From the NCBI GenBank assembly GCA_035759665.1, contig DASTUM010000132.1, positions 1-23,688 on the forward strand: 23,688 bases of DNA. Reading direction: 5' to 3'. The DNA is from Micavibrio_A sp035759665 (GTDB lineage Bacteria > Pseudomonadota > Alphaproteobacteria > Micavibrionales > Micavibrionaceae). The translations under genes were made by a program, and so were the position numbers. This document shows, in pieces, positions 5,359 through 13,177 of this stretch (position 1 is the first letter of the stretch; each line of letters opens with the position of its first letter). Under the pieces are notes generated by a model. It did not search any database, was not told the DNA's origin, and saw only the letters and a program-made list of their open reading frames with translations.

Positions 5359-6246
5359 ATGGCCCATATCGACGACCCCCACACCCAGAAAGCGAACCTC
5401 GACTACATCAGAACATCGATGGCCGAGCCGCTCCTCGAAAAAGAACACGAACTGGATCTTGCCCGCCGCTGGCGCGACAAGGGCGACGAAAAGGCGCTGC
5501 ATGAACTCGTGCGTTCCTACACACGCCTCGTCGTTTCCGCAGCCGCCAAATTCCGGAATTACGGGCTGCCAATGGGCGACCTGATCCAGGAAGGCAATAT
5601 CGGCCTGATGCAGGCCGCGAACAGGTTCGAACCGGAGCGCGAACTGCGTTTTTCGACCTATGCGAACTGGTGGATCAGATCGGCGATGCAGGATTACATC
5701 CTGCGCAACTGGTCGATCGTGCGCACGGGAACGACCGCCGCGCAGAAGTCCCTCTTCTTCAACCTCCGCCGCCTGCGGGGCAAAATCGAACGCGCCAAGG
5801 GTGCCGAAGGGCTGAACGATGAGGACAGGCGGAAGATTGCCAAGGAGCTTCAGGTCAACCTAAAGGATGTCGAGGAGATGGAGGGCCGCCTCTCCGGCTC
5901 GGACAACTCCCTCAATGCCACGGTCAGCGATGACGGCGAAGAGGAATGGCAGAGTTTTTTGAAGGATGACCGCCCCAATCCCGAGGATATTGTCATCGGC
6001 ATGAAAGATGCCAAGACGAGATCGCAATGGCTGCAACAGGCGCTTTCGACCCTGTCCGACCGCGAGCAAAAGATCATCCGCGACCGCCACCTTCAATATG
6101 AAACCGTGACGCTCGAAGATCTCGGCAAGGAGCTGGGCGTGTCGAAAGAGCGCGTCCGCCAGCTCGAAGCGCGGGCGATGGAAAAGCTGAAAGCGGGACT
6201 CGCCGGAAAAATCGACCGCATCGATGATTTCCTGGTGCATGCGTAA
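5359..6246 (+). CDS. rpoH: RNA polymerase sigma-32 factor RpoH (heat-shock sigma factor)
   Basis: A 295-residue group 3 sigma factor. Region 2 includes DLIQEGNIGLMQAANRFEP (74-92), followed by RFSTYANWWIRSAMQDYI, the core-binding and -10 recognition helices. The RpoH-specific box QKSLFFNLRR (129-138) identifies it as sigma-32 rather than RpoD or RpoS. Region 4 near the C-terminus has the helix-turn-helix TLEDLGKELGVSKERVRQLE for -35 recognition. RpoH directs chaperone and protease genes after protein damage; Alphaproteobacteria often have two copies with heat and oxidative stress roles. The ATG at 5359 is preferred over ATG 5329 because AAAGGGAG (5343-5350) sits 8 bases before it. A perfect EcfG-like promoter lies upstream, and a strong terminator follows. 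Confidence 0.96.
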   Translation: MAHIDDPHTQKANLDYIRTSMAEPLLEKEHELDLARRWRDKGDEKALHELVRSYTRLVVSAAAKFRNYGLPMGDLIQEGNIGLMQAANRFEPERELRFSTYANWWIRSAMQDYILRNWSIVRTGTTAAQKSLFFNLRRLRGKIERAKGAEGLNDEDRRKIAKELQVNLKDVEEMEGRLSGSDNSLNATVSDDGEEEWQSFLKDDRPNPEDIVIGMKDAKTRSQWLQQALSTLSDREQKIIRDRHLQYETVTLEDLGKELGVSKERVRQLEARAMEKLKAGLAGKIDRIDDFLVHA

Positions 6247-6263
6247 GCGGCATATTGGTTTTG

Positions 6264-6290
6264 AAAAGGCCCGGTCTTCGGGCCTTTTTT
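6264..6290 (+). terminator. Intrinsic terminator after rpoH
   Basis: GGCCCG (6268-6273) and CGGGCC (6279-6284) form a stem, extendable by A-T pairs, around loop GTCTT. Six T residues (6285-6290) follow. Canonical rho-independent terminator. Confidence 0.92.
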
Positions 6291-6293
6291 ATT

Positions 6294-6319
6294 GGAACCC
6301 GCGCCGCTTGGATTTGGTT
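6294..6319 (+). promoter_or_regulatory. Near-match to an EcfG-type promoter before the peptidoglycan-binding-like gene
   Basis: GGAAC (6294-6298), 17 bases, GGTT (6316-6319) matches GGAAC-N16/17-CGTT at 8 of 9 fixed bases. A start of transcription near 6326 would give a leader of about 30 bases holding the Shine-Dalgarno CAAGGAG. No good sigma-70 promoter was seen in this short gap. Confidence 0.4.
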
Positions 6320-6357
6320 AGAGGAAGGCATTTCGTTCCACCAACAAGGAGACTATT

Positions 6358-6822
6358 ATGAAACTGACGAAAACACTTCTTATGACAGCGGCTGTCGCCG
6401 TTCTCAGCACAGGCGCCATGGCGGCCGACGGGTCGGCCAACACGGACGGCACGCACAATGCCAACAACACGCAAACCGACACCAATATGGGCGTGAACGC
6501 CAACCAGGATGTCAGCAACGATGCCGCAGCCAATATCAACGCGAACGCATCCACCGAAGCGGAAATGTCCGACACGTCGAACGATGTGAACACGAGCGCG
6601 GACATCAACACGACCGCCGATGCGGGCGGGCAAGTCGCGCTTGACCGCGCCACGGTGCAGAGCGTCCAGGCCAGCCTGAAAAACGAAGGCCATTCGCTGT
6701 CCGTCGATGGCGTCTGGGGCCCGAGAACAGCCGCGGCGCTGCGCAACTTTCAGGAAGCCAACAACCTTCCGGCCACGGGAACGCTGGATTCCCAGACAAT
6801 GGCCGCTCTTGATATCCGTTAG
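6358..6822 (+). CDS. Secreted protein with Asn/Thr/Asp-rich linker and C-terminal peptidoglycan-binding-like domain
   Basis: The 154-residue precursor starts with a clear signal peptide (KLTKTLLMTAAVAVLSTGAMA, cleavage expected near residue 22). Residues 24-90 are a low-complexity, probably disordered stretch rich in Asn, Asp, Thr, Ala and Ser. Residues about 93-154 form a PG_binding_1-like repeat: VQSVQASLKNEGHSLSVDG, then WGPRTAAALRNFQEANNL and a TGTLDSQTMAAL ending. This three-helix domain usually binds murein and is common on wall hydrolases, but no catalytic domain is present here. The protein is therefore probably a periplasmic or wall-associated binding protein. The ATG has an excellent Shine-Dalgarno (CAAGGAG). 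It is likely transcribed alone, between two terminators, possibly from an EcfG-type promoter. Confidence 0.9.
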   Translation: MKLTKTLLMTAAVAVLSTGAMAADGSANTDGTHNANNTQTDTNMGVNANQDVSNDAAANINANASTEAEMSDTSNDVNTSADINTTADAGGQVALDRATVQSVQASLKNEGHSLSVDGVWGPRTAAALRNFQEANNLPATGTLDSQTMAALDIR

Positions 6823-6845
6823 GATTGAAAGAAGCGAATATGGAG

Positions 6846-6871
6846 AAAGCCGCCTCTCAGGCGGCTTTTTT
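6846..6871 (+). terminator. Intrinsic terminator after the peptidoglycan-binding-like gene, overlapping the SET gene's 3' end
   Basis: AAAGCCGCC (6846-6854) and GGCGGCTTT (6860-6868) form a 9-pair stem around loop TCTCA, followed by T residues to 6871. The stop codon of the minus-strand SET-domain gene lies within the loop, so the hairpin also encodes its last residues. On the minus strand the T tract is short. Confidence 0.88.
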
Positions 6872-7291
6872 CATTCTGTTTTTGGTAAGAACGACACCGA
6901 GGACTTTTTTAAAATCATGCTTCGATATGTCGTCGAAGACGCGGTAATCGGAAGTGATTTCCTCGCCCTTCGCGATATCGCGCAGCGCGTATTCGTAATC
7001 GCTGCCTGGGTCGGGCCATTCGGCAACGCTGCCGACATTCGGGGTTTCTGAATGGTTGGTATAAATCCCCTGATCGCCGCAGAGGTGAATTCCTTCCCCG
7101 TCCCAATAAGCGTAGGTGTCGAGATATTTCCGGGCCTGTTCGGGGAACGATTCATATTCGGCCTGGGTATAGACGCGGTCGAACCCGCGCACCATCTCCC
7201 ACACAACCTCACCCTTTTTTATATCCTCACCGGCGAAAACACCGAGCCCGTGAATCGGGCTGCGGTCGACATAGACTTTGACGCGATACAT
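6857..7291 (-). CDS. SET-domain protein (putative lysine methyltransferase)
   Basis: A 144-residue minimal SET domain. The N-terminal glycine-rich motif HGLGVFAGEDIKKGEVVWE (14-32) forms part of the S-adenosylmethionine site. The NHSETPNV block (79-86) and the closing EITSDY (111-116) are the two knot-forming motifs that hold the cofactor and the catalytic tyrosine. The protein ends in a basic tail (KNRMKKAA). Bacterial SET proteins of this size are known, but their substrates are mostly undefined, so none is claimed. The ATG at 7291 is chosen over an in-frame TTG at 7306 because GGAG lies 7 bases before the ATG. That Shine-Dalgarno lies in the last codons of the M48 gene, whose stop is 4 bases upstream, so the two are probably translationally coupled. 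Confidence 0.88.
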   Translation of the reverse strand: MYRVKVYVDRSPIHGLGVFAGEDIKKGEVVWEMVRGFDRVYTQAEYESFPEQARKYLDTYAYWDGEGIHLCGDQGIYTNHSETPNVGSVAEWPDPGSDYEYALRDIAKGEEITSDYRVFDDISKHDFKKVLGVVLTKNRMKKAA

Positions 7292-7295
7292 GCGA

Positions 7296-8759
7296 TCACT
7301 CCGCAATCACCTTGTATACTTGTCCCGCCGTCAGGTTGCCGGTGGGAAGACCGTTCAGAACGCGGAAACGTTCTTCGCGATATGTTGGGAAGGCCATTTT
7401 AGCGGCCGCCATGGCGACGGAATCGCCCGTTCCGGCAGTGAAGGTTCTGATACGTAAAGGTTTGACAGAGGATCTCTCCGCCTCCGACATGGCGCGGAAG
7501 CTGTAGGTCGTGCGTTTCAACCCCTCGACGACATCGGTGCCGGCGTTCTGCGGGATCGCCATCTGGAAGCGGAAGAATTGTCCAGGTTTCCATTCGATGG
7601 CGACAACACGGATCAAAACCGATTTGCCGTTGGCCGTTCCGGCGAAAGCGGCGGTCGCGGCGCGCAGGCTGTTGATCGTGATACTCTCCGCCCCCGTCGG
7701 CGGCTTGTCCTTCATCCAGTTCTGCGTGAGATAGGCGAGCGGATCGCGCCCCTGATCGTCACGTCCGGCATCGAGGATGAACAACGCGCCCGACGGATGC
7801 GCTGCGATCAGTTCGGACGGATTGTTCTGAAGCTGGAATCCCGCCGGAATGCTGAAGGCGAAGCCCATTTTGGGGTGGTAGAACATATTGCCGCGCTCGA
7901 ATCCCTGCGCGTCGGAATCGCCATAAACGAGCCCGTTGACCATCGGCATAAAAGCTTCGCGGCCCAGCGCGCCGCTTGGGGGATAATTCCCGGCCAGCGC
8001 CCTGGCGTGCGCCACCCTGTCCGCCGTGACGGGGTGCGTCGAGAAATAGTTCATGCCCTCGCCCTCGGATTTTCCGGCGACGCGGGCATCGAGCCTGGTC
8101 TGAGCGTCGAGGCTGGCGAGGAACGAGGCCATCGCCTTCGGATCGTATCCGGCCTTGGAAAGATAGCGTATGCCGAGTTCGTCGGCTTCGTCTTCCTGAC
8201 CGCGCGAATATGATTTTATGTAGAGGTCGGAGCCGACATTCGCGACCTGCCCCACCGCCTGCGAGCCCGTCGCGGCGGAAAGGATGGCGGCGCCGATGCC
8301 CACGAGCGCGCCCTGCGACATGCGGGCGGCAGCGTGGCGTCCCGTGACGTGGCCGATTTCGTGGCCGATAACCCCGGCGAGTTCCGCTTCGTTGTTGGCG
8401 AGCGCGATCAGGCCACGCGTGATGTAGATATAACCGCCCGGCAGCGCGAAGGCGTTCACGACGGGAGAATCGATGACGTAGAACTTATATTGGACGTCCG
8501 TGCGTTCCGTGTTCGCCGCGACCTTGTGGCCGATGCGGTTCACGTAATCGGCAAGCGGGCCTTTCATAAAAGCGCCGTAAGTCTTTTCGACTTTCGCGTG
8601 CTCGCTCGCCCCCATGGATTCTTCCTGCGCCGCCGGAAGAAGACCGGTGAATTGCTTCTGCCCTGTGGCCGGATTGACGGAACAGGAGGAGAGAAGAATA
8701 GCGGCTGCGAGAAACAGATATTTGCAAAGGGGCCTTTTGCCCGGTACACCTAGATCCAT
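7296..8759 (-). CDS. M48-family zinc metalloprotease lipoprotein (BepA-like N-terminal region) with a long C-terminal region
   Basis: A 487-residue predicted lipoprotein. The signal sequence ends in lipobox LSSC with Cys26. The protease domain follows, with zinc motif HEIGH (133-137) inside GVIGHEIGHVTGRHAA and the third ligand in the EDEAD stretch near 189-193. Periplasmic M48 proteases such as BepA take part in outer-membrane protein quality control. FSTHPVTADRVAHA near residue 260 is also typical. The remaining 190 or so residues form a separate region I cannot name, lacking the TPR repeats of BepA. The ATG at 8759 gives the best signal peptide and has AGGA 8 bases upstream; longer frames exist to 8894 but add a long pre-signal segment. 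This start overlaps the divergent nuclease start. SET-domain gene downstream is coupled. Confidence 0.93.
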   Translation of the reverse strand: MDLGVPGKRPLCKYLFLAAAILLSSCSVNPATGQKQFTGLLPAAQEESMGASEHAKVEKTYGAFMKGPLADYVNRIGHKVAANTERTDVQYKFYVIDSPVVNAFALPGGYIYITRGLIALANNEAELAGVIGHEIGHVTGRHAAARMSQGALVGIGAAILSAATGSQAVGQVANVGSDLYIKSYSRGQEDEADELGIRYLSKAGYDPKAMASFLASLDAQTRLDARVAGKSEGEGMNYFSTHPVTADRVAHARALAGNYPPSGALGREAFMPMVNGLVYGDSDAQGFERGNMFYHPKMGFAFSIPAGFQLQNNPSELIAAHPSGALFILDAGRDDQGRDPLAYLTQNWMKDKPPTGAESITINSLRAATAAFAGTANGKSVLIRVVAIEWKPGQFFRFQMAIPQNAGTDVVEGLKRTTYSFRAMSEAERSSVKPLRIRTFTAGTGDSVAMAAAKMAFPTYREERFRVLNGLPTGNLTAGQVYKVIAE

Positions 8760-9663
8760 GCGGACGATCCTGACCTTTCTGTTATTTCTTCTCATACCAC
8801 AACTGGCGATGGCCGGAAATAGTTCGATGGGGCCTGTCCCCATTCGCGGGGACTTTACCGAACTCAAGCAAGCGGCCAGTGTGCGGGTGGACAAGGTGAT
8901 CGACGGTCAGACTGTTTTGATGACCGACGGAAAGATCGTCCGGCTGCTTGGCATCGACTATCCTTTTATGGCTGGCGACGCCGAAGGGGGGCCGGCCATT
9001 TTGGGCAAGGCGGCGCTGGAACTGTTCCTGCCCAAGGGCAAGGAAGTCCTGCTCTACCAGAACAAGAGCCGCGAGCGCGGACGGCTCAACCGCATGGGCC
9101 ATTCCCTCGCCCATCTCGTTATCAAGGACAGGGGCGAATGGGTGAACGGCGCACTCGTCGCCCGCGGTGTGGCTTGGGCGGCGACGGACGCGACCAACCC
9201 CGCCATGGCGGAGCAGCTCTACGCCCTCGAAGATTCGGCGCGAAAAGCGGGGAAAGGATTGTGGTCGAAGGACAGCCCGTTCGGCCTGCTCACCCCTGAA
9301 ACGGCGGCGCAGGGCGACGGCACATTCCGCGTGGTCGAAGGCACGGTCAACCGGGCCGCGACAAGCAAAAACAATCTCTATTTGAATTTCGGCAGCGACT
9401 GGCGCAAGGATTTCACCGTCATGATTACGCCCGGCATCCGCAAAGGGCTTTCAAAGAAGGACGTCGATGCGATGGCGCTTACCGGACAAAAAATCCGGGT
9501 GCGTGGGTGGTTGCGCGAATGGAACGGGCCGTTTATGGAGTTGGAAACGCCGGAGCGCCTGGAGGTTTTAATGTCCACAGCTTCATCCCCCGTTTTACCC
9601 ACAGAATCTGCGGACGATCTGCCGCCCGCGCAGCCGCGCGCAACTGGACAGATCAATCCTTAA
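8758..9663 (+). CDS. Secreted thermonuclease-like (SNase/TNase fold) protein with C-terminal extension
   Basis: The 301-residue precursor has a signal peptide (ILTFLLFLLIPQLAMA, cleavage near residue 19). An SNase-like OB-fold core runs from about residues 41 to 162: VRVDKVIDGQTVLMTDGK, then VRLLGIDYP with Arg62 and Asp67 matching nuclease Arg35 and Asp40. The position matching catalytic Glu43 of staphylococcal nuclease reads Phe, so canonical calcium-dependent nuclease activity is doubtful. GVAWA and ARKAGKGLWS near the domain end are typical of the family. About 130 further residues form an extra beta-rich region (RVVEGTVNRAA, IRVRGWLREWNGPFMEL) resembling a second OB-type fold, then a Pro-rich tail. 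The Shine-Dalgarno is poor for ATG 8758; TTG 8737 after AAAGGGG is an alternative start. Confidence 0.85.
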   Translation: MRTILTFLLFLLIPQLAMAGNSSMGPVPIRGDFTELKQAASVRVDKVIDGQTVLMTDGKIVRLLGIDYPFMAGDAEGGPAILGKAALELFLPKGKEVLLYQNKSRERGRLNRMGHSLAHLVIKDRGEWVNGALVARGVAWAATDATNPAMAEQLYALEDSARKAGKGLWSKDSPFGLLTPETAAQGDGTFRVVEGTVNRAATSKNNLYLNFGSDWRKDFTVMITPGIRKGLSKKDVDAMALTGQKIRVRGWLREWNGPFMELETPERLEVLMSTASSPVLPTESADDLPPAQPRATGQINP

Positions 9664-9683
9664 TTTGTTAAGACTCGTCGGGC

Positions 9684-10703
9684 ATGGCACAGCCCTACGA
9701 CATTAAAATGCCGCCCGGCGCCGCAGGATACGGATACCGCCGGACGCCCCTGCTCGATTTTTTCCCAGAACGGACTCCCTACTCCTCGGCCTTTCTTCCG
9801 GTTGGCAACGGCCATGAAATTTACTGGGAGCAATCCGGCAATCCCGATGGCGTTCCCATTCTCCTTCTCCACGGAGGCCCCGGCGGCGGAACGTCGCCCG
9901 TGCAAAGACGGTTTTTCGATCCGGATCATTATCGCATCATCTTGTTCGACCAGCGCGGCGCGGGGAGGTCGTCCCCTTTCGGTTCCGTCGAGCACAATTC
10001 GCGCGAGCTCCTGATCGGTGACATCGAAAGACTTCGCAAGCATTTGTCCGTTGACCAATGGCATGTGTTCGGCGGATCGTGGGGATCGACGCTCGCGCTT
10101 TCCTACGCTGCCCGATATCCGGAAAGATGCCTCGGCCTGATCCTGTCGGGAATTTTCCTGATGGAGCGCGAGGAAATCGAGTGGTTCTTTTACGGGATCA
10201 AATCCTTTTTTCCGGAGGCATGGGAGCAATTCGCGGGGCATATCCCGGCAAGCGAGCGCGGCGACCTTTTGAACGCTTATTATAAGAGGCTGTTTTCCAG
10301 CAACCTTGAGGCCGCGACGGAAGCCGCCATCCACTGGTGCCTGTATGAGAGCGCCTGCGCGTCCCTGATCCCTAATTACGAAACCATCACAACGCCCCAG
10401 CAGAAAAGCGCCGTCCTGAGCATCGCCCGCATCGAATGCCACTATTTCAAGCATGAAGTCATCGCGCCCCAAGACAGCCTGCTGAAACAGGTCGGCCGCT
10501 TTCGGGCGATCCCCTCGGTTATCGTCAATGGCCGCTATGACATGCTCTGCCCCATCCGTACCGCCCATAAACTGCATCTGGCGTGGCCGGAGGCCGATTA
10601 TGTGGTCGTCCCGGACGGCGGCCATTCAGAGCAGGACCCGGCCATCAGGTCACGCTTGATCGAGGCCACGGAAAATGCGAAAACCCTCTCCAAATTGACG
10701 TGA
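9684..10703 (+). CDS. pip: Proline iminopeptidase (prolyl aminopeptidase, peptidase family S33)
   Basis: A 339-residue alpha/beta-hydrolase that removes N-terminal proline from peptides. The oxyanion-hole motif LLHGGPGGGTSP (61-72) is followed by DQRGAGRS (89-96). The nucleophile elbow GGSWGS has Ser132. The catalytic Asp is Asp286 in VNGRYDMLCP and the His is His314 in DGGHSEQD. The length is slightly above the usual 310-320 because of an N-terminal extension before the RTPLLDFFPERTPY stretch. No signal peptide is seen, so it should be cytoplasmic. The gene starts 20 bases after the nuclease stop, with a weak Shine-Dalgarno, and may share its transcript. The pgk gene follows after about 70 bases, which hold two short hairpins (10697-10709 and 10723-10736) but no clear terminator. 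Confidence 0.95.
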   Translation: MAQPYDIKMPPGAAGYGYRRTPLLDFFPERTPYSSAFLPVGNGHEIYWEQSGNPDGVPILLLHGGPGGGTSPVQRRFFDPDHYRIILFDQRGAGRSSPFGSVEHNSRELLIGDIERLRKHLSVDQWHVFGGSWGSTLALSYAARYPERCLGLILSGIFLMEREEIEWFFYGIKSFFPEAWEQFAGHIPASERGDLLNAYYKRLFSSNLEAATEAAIHWCLYESACASLIPNYETITTPQQKSAVLSIARIECHYFKHEVIAPQDSLLKQVGRFRAIPSVIVNGRYDMLCPIRTAHKLHLAWPEADYVVVPDGGHSEQDPAIRSRLIEATENAKTLSKLT

Positions 10704-10774
10704 AACGTCATCCCCGTCGTTTCATACCTCGGTATGCCCCTGGGAATGCAATAACTGAAATGGAGAAGAAAAGA

Positions 10775-11980
10775 ATGTCTTTCAAAACGCTGCGCGATTT
10801 CGACCTCAAGGGCAAACGCGTCCTCGTCCGTGCCGACCTCAACGTTCCGGCGAAGGACGGCAAGGTCACCGACACGACCCGCATCGACCGCCTGAAGACG
10901 ACGATCGACTTCCTGACCGCCAAAGGCGCGAAGACGGTTCTCCTCTCCCACTTCGGCCGTCCGAAATCCGCCACTGATACACAATTCTCGCAAGCCTTCC
11001 TCGCCCCCGTCTGTGAAAAGAGCTGGGGCCACAGCGTCGCTTTCGCGAAAGATTGCGTCGGTGAGGAAGCCGCCAAAGCGATCGCCGGCATGAAAGACGG
11101 CGATATCGTCCTTCTAGAAAACGTCCGCTTCCACAAAGGCGAGGAAGCGAACGACCCGGCATTCGTTGCCGAACTCTCCAAGCTCGGCGATATTTATGTG
11201 AACGATGCTTTTTCCGCCGCGCACCGCGCTCACGCCTCGACCGAGGGCCTCGCCCACCGGATGCCGACGGCGGCGGGATTTCTGATGGAGGCAGAGCTCA
11301 ACGCTCTGTCCGATGCGCTCGAAGCGCCGAAAAAGCCCGTGATCGCCATCGTCGGCGGCTCCAAGATTTCGACGAAGCTTTCCGTTCTGAACAACCTCGT
11401 CCAGAAAGTGGACTACCTCTTCCTCGGCGGCGGCATGGCCAATACGTTCTTTGCCGCGCAGGGCGTCGAAGTCGGCAAATCGCTGTGCGAGCGCGATATG
11501 ATCGACGAAGCGAAAAAGATCATGGCAACAGCCAAAAAGGCCGGATGCGACATCGTTCTACCGATTGACCGCGTGTGCGTCGTCAAGTTCGGCGAAAACG
11601 CGCCGTTCGAAATCCGCGATGCGAACGCCATGCCTGCGGAAGAAGAAGCCGTCGATGTCGGCCCGCAAACGATTGAAAAACTCGAAGACATCCTCTCCGG
11701 CTGCAAGACTGCGCTGTGGAACGGCCCGATGGGCGTGTTCGAAGTGAAACCGTTCGATCGCGGCACCAACGATCTCGCCCGCACAGTCGCGACATTGACC
11801 AAGTCCGGAAGCCTCGTGTCCGTCGCCGGCGGCGGCGACACGGTTTCGGCGCTGGAAAATGCCGGCGCTGCCGATGACTTCACTTACATTTCGACCGCCG
11901 GCGGAGCCTTCCTCGAATGGCTGGAAGGCAAAGAGCTTCCGGGCGTGGCGGCGCTTACGGCGAAGAAAGCGGCAGCTTAG
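10775..11980 (+). CDS. pgk: Phosphoglycerate kinase
   Basis: A 401-residue cytoplasmic glycolytic enzyme that interconverts 1,3-bisphosphoglycerate plus ADP and 3-phosphoglycerate plus ATP. The N-terminal substrate domain shows VLVRADLNVP (16-25), the RID and SHFGRPK substrate-binding segments, and LLENVRFHKGEE followed by YVNDAFSAAHRAHAST. The C-terminal nucleotide domain shows AIVGGSKISTKL, FLGGGMANTF, LWNGPMGVFE and the AGGGDTVSALE glycine-rich loop. Its length is typical. The ATG at 10775 is supported by GGAGAAGAA upstream and by the FKTLRDFDLKGK family start; a longer in-frame extension is not needed. Usually it sits with gap or fba, but here its neighbours are pip and a DUF2336 gene. 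Confidence 0.98.
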   Translation: MSFKTLRDFDLKGKRVLVRADLNVPAKDGKVTDTTRIDRLKTTIDFLTAKGAKTVLLSHFGRPKSATDTQFSQAFLAPVCEKSWGHSVAFAKDCVGEEAAKAIAGMKDGDIVLLENVRFHKGEEANDPAFVAELSKLGDIYVNDAFSAAHRAHASTEGLAHRMPTAAGFLMEAELNALSDALEAPKKPVIAIVGGSKISTKLSVLNNLVQKVDYLFLGGGMANTFFAAQGVEVGKSLCERDMIDEAKKIMATAKKAGCDIVLPIDRVCVVKFGENAPFEIRDANAMPAEEEAVDVGPQTIEKLEDILSGCKTALWNGPMGVFEVKPFDRGTNDLARTVATLTKSGSLVSVAGGGDTVSALENAGAADDFTYISTAGGAFLEWLEGKELPGVAALTAKKAAA

Positions 11981-12002
11981 CCTTTAAAAAATTTCGATTT
12001 CG

Positions 12003-12038
12003 AAAAAAACGGCCCGTGGTTTCCCGCGGGCCGCTTTT
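12003..12038 (+). terminator. Bidirectional intrinsic terminator between pgk and the DUF2336 gene
   Basis: CGGCCCGTGG (12010-12019) pairs with CCGCGGGCCG (12024-12033), one G-U pair, loop TTTC. A T run follows on the plus strand (12035-12038). Seven A residues precede the stem (12003-12009) and give a T tract on the minus strand. It can therefore serve both convergent genes. Confidence 0.88.
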
Positions 12039-12055
12039 CCATTGGAAGGAAACTT

Positions 12056-13177
12056 TTAATGCTTGCTGTTTTTCAGCACCTCGATCGCGTCGGCGCGGTC
12101 TATGGAATCGTAGAGAGTCATGATGCGCGTCAGCTCCTTGTGGTTGACCATGCGCCTGCCGTGTGCGCGAAAGCGTTCGGTCAGCAGATAGAGGCTGATG
12201 AAATCGGCCTTGGGAATATCAAGCGCGCGGCAAGCCGTCGCCAGCCCTTTGCCCGTTTCCTGGCGGATCATGGCCTTCGTCATTTCCACGGACAGGCCGC
12301 AGAAGACGGAAAATTGCGCGATAAAGGTCGAAAATTGCCCGCGGCGCAGCGTGGCGACGATATTGGATAGTTTGAGTTCGCCACGGCGCTGTTGGTTGTG
12401 TGCGTGCGCAAGTATCGTTTCGCCCGCGTCATATTTCGAAACATCGGGCTCGCGCAGTTCCAGCACGATCTCGTCTATAACGCTGTGAATTCCCCTGGAC
12501 TCGCCGATTCCGAAGCGCTCGGTCATCATCTTCTTCAACTCTTCGCCGACGAACTGATAGAGTTTTCCGGCAATCTCCTGCGGAACATCGTCGCGGCTCA
12601 GCAAGGGCCTGGCCAGAACTTCGCTATATTTCGCCATGTCGGCAAGGATGCGGAAGGCTTTCGCCGTCAGGGCCGCGCCGTCGTTGTTGGCGAGGTTGAC
12701 CGCGATCTGGAAGTCCTTCATGTCCGCCAGCATGTCGATGACGGCGGCGCTCAGGCCGTGCCGCGCTGCTATGGAACGGCCATGCTCCACGCCCTTGGAC
12801 TGGAGAATATATATAAGGTCGAGGTCGTGCAGAACCGGGCTGTTGCGCAGGATCGGGTCTGCAATCGAAATTTCGTCACTGGCCAGGTTCAGCACCATCC
12901 GCAGAGGCACGTTTTCCATTCCGGACAGACGTTCGGCCAGCGATTCCTTGAGATCCTTCTCGGCCTGTTTCATAAGGGCCAGAAGGACGTCGGTGATCAA
13001 TTCGCTTTCCTTGTCGGAAAGGCGTATATTTAAAAGATCGACCATGATCGTTGTGAGTTCGAAGCGTGCATCCTCGCAGGTTTTATCCTTGGCGAGGGCA
13101 TATAGATTGTGCGTGTCATAGAGGCGCACAAGCAGCGGAGCCACTTCCGGCGATTTTTCCAGGACGTCAAAAGTCAT
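12056..13177 (-). CDS. DUF2336 domain protein, alphaproteobacterial, unknown function
   Basis: A 373-residue, almost entirely helical protein. The stretch from about residue 50 to 330 has the DUF2336 pattern: LLNIRLSDKESELITDVLLAL, then VPLRMVLNLASDEISIADPILRNSPVL, then LIYILQSKGVEHGRSIAARHGLS and repeated leucine-rich helices that resemble HEAT-type repeats. There is no membrane segment or signal peptide. DUF2336 proteins are widespread in Alphaproteobacteria and their biochemical role is not established to my knowledge; a scaffold or interaction role is only suggested by the helical repeats. The ATG has GGGA about 6 bases upstream. A perfect EcfG-like site about 230 bases upstream points toward this gene. 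It converges with pgk across a bidirectional terminator. Confidence 0.9.
   Translation of the reverse strand: MTFDVLEKSPEVAPLLVRLYDTHNLYALAKDKTCEDARFELTTIMVDLLNIRLSDKESELITDVLLALMKQAEKDLKESLAERLSGMENVPLRMVLNLASDEISIADPILRNSPVLHDLDLIYILQSKGVEHGRSIAARHGLSAAVIDMLADMKDFQIAVNLANNDGAALTAKAFRILADMAKYSEVLARPLLSRDDVPQEIAGKLYQFVGEELKKMMTERFGIGESRGIHSVIDEIVLELREPDVSKYDAGETILAHAHNQQRRGELKLSNIVATLRRGQFSTFIAQFSVFCGLSVEMTKAMIRQETGKGLATACRALDIPKADFISLYLLTERFRAHGRRMVNHKELTRIMTLYDSIDRADAIEVLKNSKH

Noticed and set aside
7578..8213. Long open frames antisense to the M48 gene and similar long frames opposite amn, ffh and dapF
   Set aside because: They are mirror frames of well-recognised genes, with no family motifs or ribosome binding sites.
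8674..8702. TTGACG at 8674-8679 as a promoter for the nuclease-like gene inside the M48 gene
   Set aside because: No acceptable -10 element lies 16-18 bases downstream (AATAGC / GAATAG only).
10697..10736. Two short hairpins between pip and pgk (GACGT/ACGTC and CATACC/GGTATG) as terminator or regulator
   Set aside because: The stems are five to six pairs with 2-3 base loops and no T tract, too weak to claim.
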